The notes beneath the pieces are model-generated. The model searched no databases, had not been told where the DNA came from, and worked only from the letters and a program-made list of their open reading frames with translations. From the NCBI GenBank assembly GCA_009922885.1, contig RFUP01000155.1, forward strand, positions 1-6,059: a stretch of 6,059 nt of DNA, read 5' to 3'. Positions 1-4,633 of this stretch are shown piece by piece. How positions within the stretch are numbered: position 1 is the first letter of the stretch; the number at the start of each line of letters is the position of its first letter. The position numbers and the translations under genes were made by a program. Origin of the DNA: Paracoccaceae bacterium (GTDB taxonomy: Bacteria > Pseudomonadota > Alphaproteobacteria > Rhodobacterales > Rhodobacteraceae).

Positions 1-742
1 CAGCGCCGAGGTCGATCGTTTGGACGTTCTTGCGGTCGCGCAGCTTCCAGAAGTGGATCTTGTGGCCATATTTGTTCGACAGAAGGTCTTCGGGCACGAT
101 GCCGTTCTCGAACTGCGGCGGCAGACCCCATTCGGAGCTGACCATGTAGTCACGCGGCAGGTTCCACCAGAAATCATAGTGCTTGTCCTGCTCTCCCCGG
201 TCCATCTCGTAACGGCCAAGGATGTCGAAGGTCTCACAATCGAGGATGAAGATGCCCGGAGGGCCATCGGTGCCATCCACTCCGCCGCCACCAAGCGTGC
301 TGACATAGATGCCCTCGGGGCCACAGTGGATGGTGTGAGGGCGGGAATAGCCGGTCTTGGCAAAGACCTCTTCGGGTTCGATGATCTTGTGAATCTTGGC
401 CTTCAGCGGTTCCTTCACGTCAATGATGTAGATGCGCGAGGAGCGGATGCCGGGGATGATCAGGTAGCGCCGCTCAAGGAAGGCGTGACCTGACAGCGGT
501 GAAAGCGCTGACGAACAGGCGTTCCAGCCAAAGTGGTGAAATTCGTCGCCCGTATTGGGCATGATCACCTGATGAACGATTTGACTGAAGGTCTTGGAAC
601 TCGGGTCCACATCGACAATGGCAAGGCCATCGGGTTGCGAGCCATCGGGGCTGAGCATCAGGGTGAAGGCCAGCTTTTCCGCCGGAGCCTCCATGGCGAG
701 CCGGGGTGTGGCGTGAAAGGTTGGATCAGGTCTGAGATTCAT
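1..742 (-). CDS. SBP56-family protein (selenium-binding protein / methanethiol oxidase family), N-terminal 247 residues, 3' end outside window
   Basis: Partial gene: 247 codons from ATG at 742 with no stop before the left edge. Family members are usually about 460-475 residues, so roughly half is here. Seen in the translation are several SBP56 hallmarks: GDEFHHFGWNACSS (65-78), RYLIIPG followed by SSRIYIIDV (92-109), KIIEPEEV (119-126), RPHTIHC (134-140), an ETFDILG strand (170-176), YDFWW (189-193), MVSSEWG (200-206) and YGHKIHFW (225-232). Family knowledge: SBP56 forms a beta-propeller; human SELENBP1 and bacterial MtoX oxidise methanethiol to formaldehyde, H2S and H2O2, and MtoX is copper-dependent. 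Cys76 aligns with the conserved CSS cysteine; the second cysteine of the human CSSC motif is alanine here. H69, H70, H136 and H139 are candidate metal-site or conserved histidines. The start is supported by AGGAGG seven bases upstream. No signal peptide is evident, so a cytoplasmic location is inferred. It lies 100 bases downstream of the transporter ATPase on the same strand. The family call is firm; enzyme activity is not proven by sequence. Confidence 0.93.
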   Translation of the reverse strand, partial: MNLRPDPTFHATPRLAMEAPAEKLAFTLMLSPDGSQPDGLAIVDVDPSSKTFSQIVHQVIMPNTGDEFHHFGWNACSSALSPLSGHAFLERRYLIIPGIRSSRIYIIDVKEPLKAKIHKIIEPEEVFAKTGYSRPHTIHCGPEGIYVSTLGGGGVDGTDGPPGIFILDCETFDILGRYEMDRGEQDKHYDFWWNLPRDYMVSSEWGLPPQFENGIVPEDLLSNKYGHKIHFWKLRDRKNVQTIDLGA

Positions 743-749
743 TGATATT

Positions 750-755
750 CCTCCT
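750..755 (-). promoter_or_regulatory. Ribosome binding site of the SBP56 gene
   Basis: Reading the minus strand, a perfect AGGAGG is followed by a seven-base spacer (AATATCA) and then ATG at 742. This fixes the start of the SBP56 gene and shows that it is translated independently rather than by coupling to the ATPase gene, which ends about 90 bases earlier. Confidence 0.85.
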
Positions 756-842
756 GTCAGATTTTTGGTTGGTTAATTTCTTAGAAGTTCCCTTTTTTCA
801 TGTAAGCGGGCCAATCGAACCCATGGTCTGAACGATAATTCG

Positions 843-2624
843 CTATGGCATTTCTTCGATTGGCAGATGGCAGGCGATTTCCAGTTCGCCGGGCAATGTT
901 CGGACCGGTGGTGGCGTGACATCGCATGTACCAACGATGGCATGGGTGCACCGATTGGCAAAGGGACAGCCTTTGGCGCCGATGACAACGCTTCCGGCGC
1001 TGGCGGCTTTGGCTTCGCCGGTATCGGCCACCCCTTCCAGCCAGCCCTGACGCATCTCGGGGACCGAGGAGAGGAGCAGTTTGGTATAGGGGTGAAAAGG
1101 CGGGCTGAAGACAACCTTCGACGGTCCCTTTTCGACCACCTGCCCGGCGTAGAGCACCACAACTTCATCCGCGAAGGAGGCAACGGTCGAAAGGTCATGG
1201 CTGATGAACATATAGGCCACGCCCAACTTGTCCTTGAGCGATTTCAGAAGTTCGATCACCCCCGCCGCGACAACAGTATCCAGCGCCGAGGTGACCTCGT
1301 CACACAGGATCACCTTGGGGTCGGCGGCCAGCGCACGGGCGAGGTTGATGCGTTGCTTCTGCCCGCCCGACAATTCGCCCGGGAAACGCGTAGCAAAGCT
1401 GCGCGGCAAGTCGACCAGTTCCAGAAGGTCGCCCACCTTTTCGACCCGCGCGCGACCCTTGAGGCCCTGATAGAACTCCAGCGGGCGGCCCAGGATATCA
1501 CCGATCCGCTGGCGCGGGTTCAGCGCGGTATCGGCCATCTGGAACACGATCTGACAATCCTTGAGCGAATCGCGCGGTCGATCCTTCACGCTGGGCGCGG
1601 CAACCTTCCCATCGAGCCTAATTTCTCCCTCCCGCAGCGGCGTCAGACCGGCGACGACCCGCGCCAGCGTGCTTTTCCCGCAGCCGCTTTCACCAATCAC
1701 CCCCACAACCGATGCCGCAGGGACATCAACTGATACATCCGACAGGATGGTCAGCGCCCCATAGCCTGCCGTGATGTTTCGCGCCGAAATGACGGGCGCT
1801 TGCGCCGCGCTGGCGTCAACGTGGTCGACCAGATGCGGCGCGGGCCGGACGGCATCCATCAGCATGCGGGTATATTCGTGCTGCGGGTCATGCAGGATCT
1901 GGGCAGTTGGTCCTTCCTCGACCATTTCACCGTTCTTCAGCACAAGAATTCGATCCGCCACTTGCGCTACAACAGCCAGATCATGGGTGACGTAGATCGC
2001 CGCCGTGCCCTGATCACGGATGATATCCTTGAAGGCTTTCAACACCTCGATCTGGGTAGTCACGTCCAGCGCGGTGGTGGGCTCGTCAAGGATCAGCAAA
2101 TCCGGCCCGCAGGACATGGCCATCGCCGCCATCAGACGCTGCAACTGCCCGCCCGAAACCTGATGCGGGAACTTTTCGCCCACGCTGTCGGGGTTCGGCA
2201 GATCCAGCTTGCGGTAAAGATCGACGGCTGTGGCGGTCAGGGTCGCGGCATCGCCTGCGCCATGCCACAGCGGCGCCTCGATCACCTGCTTGCCGATCCG
2301 CAGCGCGGGGTTGAAGCTGGCGGCGGCGGATTGCGCGACATAGGACACCTCGTCACCGCGCAGCGCATGGCGATCCTGCGGCGACAGTTTCATAATGTCG
2401 CGCCCGTTCAGCCAGATTTCTCCTCCCGCGATGCGGCAACCGGGCCGGGCAAAGCCCATCGAGGCCAGCGAGATCGTGGACTTTCCTGACCCGCTTTCGC
2501 CGATCAGGGCCAGCACCTCGCCCTTGGCCACGTTCAGCGACACACCCTTCACGATCGGGACGTAGGCGCCCCCGGGCGGGCGGCCCTCGACGCGCAGGTT
2601 CTTGATTGTCAGGATATCGCTCAT
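843..2624 (-). CDS. Fused dual ATP-binding protein of a peptide/nickel-type (Dpp/Opp) ABC importer
   Basis: 593-residue ATPase with two complete nucleotide-binding domains in one chain, equivalent to DppD and DppF joined. Domain 1: Walker A GESGSGKST (42-50), Q-loop Gln98, signature VSGGQ (156-160), Walker B LLILDE (176-181), switch His214. Domain 2: Walker A GESGCGKST (311-319), Q-loop Gln362, signature LSGGQ (418-422), Walker B VILCDE (438-443), switch His476. In domain 2 the usual proline after the Walker B glutamate is Val444; the catalytic residues are all kept, so both sites look competent. A linker (about 258-277) joins the domains. The C-terminal tail (about 505-590) with HPYT, CPFANRC and later cysteines is the oligopeptide-transporter C-terminal extension. 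It acts at the cytoplasmic face, powering the two permeases encoded just upstream. Its ATG overlaps the stop of the preceding permease gene by four bases (ATGA), with GGAGAAG upstream as ribosome site. Similar fused forms include GsiA and YejF; the substrate cannot be read from the ATPase. Confidence 0.96.
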   Translation of the reverse strand: MSDILTIKNLRVEGRPPGGAYVPIVKGVSLNVAKGEVLALIGESGSGKSTISLASMGFARPGCRIAGGEIWLNGRDIMKLSPQDRHALRGDEVSYVAQSAAASFNPALRIGKQVIEAPLWHGAGDAATLTATAVDLYRKLDLPNPDSVGEKFPHQVSGGQLQRLMAAMAMSCGPDLLILDEPTTALDVTTQIEVLKAFKDIIRDQGTAAIYVTHDLAVVAQVADRILVLKNGEMVEEGPTAQILHDPQHEYTRMLMDAVRPAPHLVDHVDASAAQAPVISARNITAGYGALTILSDVSVDVPAASVVGVIGESGCGKSTLARVVAGLTPLREGEIRLDGKVAAPSVKDRPRDSLKDCQIVFQMADTALNPRQRIGDILGRPLEFYQGLKGRARVEKVGDLLELVDLPRSFATRFPGELSGGQKQRINLARALAADPKVILCDEVTSALDTVVAAGVIELLKSLKDKLGVAYMFISHDLSTVASFADEVVVLYAGQVVEKGPSKVVFSPPFHPYTKLLLSSVPEMRQGWLEGVADTGEAKAASAGSVVIGAKGCPFANRCTHAIVGTCDVTPPPVRTLPGELEIACHLPIEEMP

Positions 2625-3496
2625 TGGTCGATCTTCTCCAGAACGGTTTCACCCTGCTGACGCTGCTGGAACCAGTCCACAAGCAGGTTCATGGATACGG
2701 TCAGCGAGGCGATGCAGGCGGCGGGGATCAGCGCGGCGGAGGAGCCAAGGAACAGGCCGCCCACGTTTTCCTGCACCATCAATCCCCAGTCGGCGGCGGG
2801 TTCCTGAACGCCCAGGCCCAGGAAGGACAGACCCGACAGGAACAGAATGGAAAACGTGAAGCGCAGGCCGAACTCGGCGATCAGCGGGGCCATGGAGTTT
2901 GGCAGGATCTCGCGTGTCAGGATCCACCAGGTGCCTTCGCCGCGGGCGCGGGCGGCCTCGACAAAGTCCATGACGCCAATGTCATAGCCCAATGCGCGCG
3001 ACACCCGGAAGACGCTGGTCGATAGCACCAGTCCGACCGTGAGCACCAGAACCGTGATCGAGGTGCCGAATGCGCCGATCACCACCAGGGCCAGCAGGGT
3101 CGACGGGAAGGCCATGAAGGCCTCGACGATGCGGCTGACGACGATGTCGAACCAGCCCTTGAGGATCGCGGCGGCAAAACCCAGTGTCACGCCGAAGGCA
3201 AAGGAGATCACCGTCGTTATCAGCGCAAGCAGCAGCGTGGTGCGAACCCCGTAGATCAGGCGCGAGAAGACGTCGCGCCCAAGCTTGTCCGTCCCCAACA
3301 ACCCGCCTTCGCCTATTGGTGCAAAGGTCGTGCCCGAGATGATCTCGGCCTCGCCATGGGGGGCGATCCATGGCCCGAACAGGGCAAGGATCAGCCAGAA
3401 CAGCAGGACGGAACCCGCAAGAACGGCGGTCCAGGTCAGGCGCAGGCCCGCAAAGACCGAAGCGCGCGGTGTGGCAATTTCGGTTGCGTCGCTCAT
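2621..3496 (-). CDS. ABC importer permease, DppC/OppC type
   Basis: 291-residue inner-membrane permease, full length for the family. The N-terminal segment with a first membrane helix (about 22-43) is followed by the conserved GTDKLGRDVFSRLIYG block (68-83) typical of OppC/DppC. Further hydrophobic segments lie at about 86-110, 122-142, 144-164, 208-228 and 250-274. The cytoplasmic coupling (EAA) loop is VEAARARGEGTWWILTREIL (179-198) followed by PNSMAPLI, which would dock onto the fused ATPase. The WGLMVQE segment (237-243) before the last helix is also characteristic. It should pair with the adjacent B-type permease to form the translocation pore. Its start overlaps the upstream permease stop by four bases and its stop overlaps the ATPase start by four bases, so the three genes are translationally coupled. 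The B-C-fused ATPase order is standard for this class. The family is certain; substrate specificity (peptide, nickel, glutathione, opine or other) is not determinable. Confidence 0.96.
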   Translation of the reverse strand: MSDATEIATPRASVFAGLRLTWTAVLAGSVLLFWLILALFGPWIAPHGEAEIISGTTFAPIGEGGLLGTDKLGRDVFSRLIYGVRTTLLLALITTVISFAFGVTLGFAAAILKGWFDIVVSRIVEAFMAFPSTLLALVVIGAFGTSITVLVLTVGLVLSTSVFRVSRALGYDIGVMDFVEAARARGEGTWWILTREILPNSMAPLIAEFGLRFTFSILFLSGLSFLGLGVQEPAADWGLMVQENVGGLFLGSSAALIPAACIASLTVSMNLLVDWFQQRQQGETVLEKIDQ

Positions 3497-4440
3497 TTCG
3501 GATACCTCAGGCGCGGATTGGCCATAATGGAAAGTACATCGGCCAGAAGGTTGAGAAGGATATAGACAGCGCCGAAGATCATGGCGCAGGCCTGGATCAG
3601 CGGGATGTCCCGCAGCGTGACGCCATCGACCAGCAGACGGGTCAGGCCCGGGACGCCGAACACGGTTTCAACGATGATCACACCGGACACCATGTAGCTG
3701 AGGTTCAGGGCGATCACGGTCAGGATAGGGGACAGCGCATTGGGCAGCGCGTGACGCACCACAAGGCGGCGCTTCGGCAGGCCCTTGAGCGCGGCCATTT
3801 CCAGGTAGGGAGATGTAAAGATGTTGATTACCGAGGAGCGTGTCATCCGCATCATATGCGCAATAACCGCAAAGCTGAGCGTGGCAACGGGCAGGGCAAG
3901 GGCGCGGAAATTCTGCCAGAAATCGAAATAGGGTCGGGTATTGGCAGAGGCAGATAACCATTTTAGCTCAACTGCGAAGACCTTCATCAGGATAAGGCCA
4001 ATAAAGAATTCGGGCACCGCAATAAGCGCGAGCGTGGTCATGGCAAGCGTCTTGTCGACGCGGCCGCCAGCACGAATCGCCGACCAAAGACCGAGCGCTA
4101 AGGACAGCGGAACAGAGATTGCGGCCGCCAGCAGAGCTAGCCGTAGCGTGTTCCACATCCGGCTTTCGATCATGTCGGCCACGGGACGCTTTGTCGCCAG
4201 CGAGGTGCCCAGATCGCCCTGCAACATTCCGCCGAGCCAGTCAAAATATCGAACGATGGCTGGGCGGTTCAGGCCCATTTCCTCGCGCAGTGTGGCCAAC
4301 GCTTCTTCCGTGCGACTTTGCCCAAGAATTGCCTCGGCCACGTCGCCAGGAAGGATCTCGGTAGCGCCAAAAATGATAATTGATGCCAGTAGCAAGGTTA
4401 GCAAACCTTGCGCCAGGCGCGTCAGTATGATGCGATACAC
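3493..4440 (-). CDS. ABC importer permease, DppB/OppB type
   Basis: 315-residue inner-membrane permease, first gene of the visible minus-strand operon. An N-terminal helix (about 9-29) is followed by the conserved PGD (31-33), a periplasmic stretch with the GDLGTSL motif (75-81) common in DppB proteins, and then helices at about 99-123, 133-155, 180-198, 236-260 and 283-303. The EAA coupling loop is at 214-233 (EMAALKG then RHALPNAL), and the chain ends in NPRLRY, a usual DppB C-terminus (DPR-x-RY). The start codon is GTG (4438-4440), chosen because TAAGGAGG sits six bases upstream. No periplasmic binding-protein gene precedes it: the next gene upstream is divergent. This departs from the common arrangement in which the binding protein heads the operon, so the partner must lie outside the window or elsewhere in the genome. 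Confidence 0.95.
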   Translation of the reverse strand: MYRIILTRLAQGLLTLLLASIIIFGATEILPGDVAEAILGQSRTEEALATLREEMGLNRPAIVRYFDWLGGMLQGDLGTSLATKRPVADMIESRMWNTLRLALLAAAISVPLSLALGLWSAIRAGGRVDKTLAMTTLALIAVPEFFIGLILMKVFAVELKWLSASANTRPYFDFWQNFRALALPVATLSFAVIAHMMRMTRSSVINIFTSPYLEMAALKGLPKRRLVVRHALPNALSPILTVIALNLSYMVSGVIIVETVFGVPGLTRLLVDGVTLRDIPLIQACAMIFGAVYILLNLLADVLSIMANPRLRYPK

Positions 4441-4446
4441 CTCGTT

Positions 4447-4454
4447 CCTCCTTA
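4447..4454 (-). promoter_or_regulatory. Ribosome binding site of the B-type permease, deciding a GTG start
   Basis: On the minus strand TAAGGAGG is followed by a six-base spacer (AACGAG) and GTG at 4440-4438. This near-perfect anti-16S match supports GTG as the initiation codon. Confidence 0.85.
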
Positions 4455-4459
4455 CAGGC

Positions 4460-4587
4460 TGTTTGCAGTTTCAGGGAAAGCGCCGTTTTGGGCAAACAAC
4501 TATAGTAGACATATTGGGTGTGTTTTAATTATGGGTCGGGCATGGGCTGATCTAGATCGGGGCAAAGCCTGGTTTTTTGTTGTTTGC
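4460..4587. repeat. Three TGTTTGC copies, two within a 9-base inverted repeat (candidate operators)
   Basis: GCAAACAAC (4492-4500) and GTTGTTTGC (4579-4587) are perfect reverse complements, with 78 bases between the arms. The core heptamer TGTTTGC occurs again at 4460-4466 (plus orientation), next to the permease ribosome site. The three copies are therefore at 4460-4466 (+), 4492-4498 (-) and 4581-4587 (+), all within the divergent promoter region. The spacing is too wide for a transcription terminator hairpin and fits separated operator half-sites or a looping arrangement better. The regulator is unknown, and chance cannot be excluded. Confidence 0.45.
4549..4558. repeat. 10-base perfect palindrome GATCTAGATC
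   Basis: A self-complementary decamer sits near the middle of the divergent region, between the two arms of the wider inverted repeat. It does not extend further (flanking T and G do not pair). It could be a small operator, but a palindrome of this size may arise by chance. Confidence 0.3.
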
Positions 4588-4622
4588 GCGACGCTAATTT
4601 GTAGTGACATAAGTTGTGAAAC

Positions 4623-4627
4623 TGGAG
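4623..4627 (+). promoter_or_regulatory. Ribosome binding site deciding the acyl-CoA synthetase start
   Basis: The only purine-rich site is TGGAG at 4623-4627. An in-frame ATG at 4628 abuts it with no spacer, whereas the ATG at 4634 has a normal six-base spacer (ATGCAC). The second ATG is therefore preferred; the protein differs by only two residues (Met-His). Confidence 0.65.
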
Positions 4628-4633
4628 ATGCAC

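Larger units (their letters stand above)
4441..4633. promoter_or_regulatory. Divergent intergenic control region between transporter operon and acyl-CoA synthetase
   Basis: A 193-base non-coding stretch lies between two genes that start in opposite directions, so promoters for both must lie here or inside the flanking genes. It is visibly more AT-rich than the coding sequence on the left. Weak sigma70-like candidates exist: for the minus strand, TTAAAA (4529-4524) and TATAGT (4505-4500) with 18 bases between; for the plus strand, TTGCGC (4584-4589) and CATAAG (4608-4613). Neither is close to consensus, and I do not assign a start site. The region holds a 9-base inverted repeat, a third copy of the heptamer it shares, and a separate 10-base palindrome, consistent with binding of a dimeric regulator. 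No regulator gene is in the window. Confidence 0.7.

Noticed and set aside
20..745. Plus-strand open frames (20-493, 533-745) opposite the SBP56 gene
   Set aside because: The minus strand encodes an unbroken SBP56 protein with conserved motifs; the plus frames are its complement.
805..822. Possible hairpin between ATPase and SBP56 genes (GGG pairing with CCC)
   Set aside because: Only about three pairs and no following T run, so it is not a credible terminator.
1..1292. 12-base direct repeat CAGCGCCGAGGT at 1-12 and 1281-1292
   Set aside because: Both copies are inside coding sequence of unrelated genes and are made of common GC-rich codons; probably chance.
867..1733. 288-codon plus-strand open frame opposite the ATPase gene
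   Set aside because: It lies wholly antisense to the second nucleotide-binding domain, which has every expected motif. The translation has no recognisable domain, and high GC makes such shadows common.
2275..2290. Domain 2 of the ATPase considered degenerate because of DEV in place of DEP after Walker B
   Set aside because: Walker A lysine, signature LSGGQ, catalytic Glu443 and His476 are all intact, and this variation is, as I recall, common among fused ATPases of this type. (Val444 itself lies at about 1293-1295 on the minus strand.)
1800..2489. 229-codon plus-strand open frame opposite the ATPase gene
   Set aside because: Antisense shadow of the first ATPase domain; low-complexity Arg/Gly/His-rich translation with no ribosome site.
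3370..4528. Overlapping plus-strand open frames (3370-3957 and 3941-4528) opposite the permeases
   Set aside because: They mirror the permease genes, have no family resemblance, and the second ends in the intergenic region without a proper start signal.
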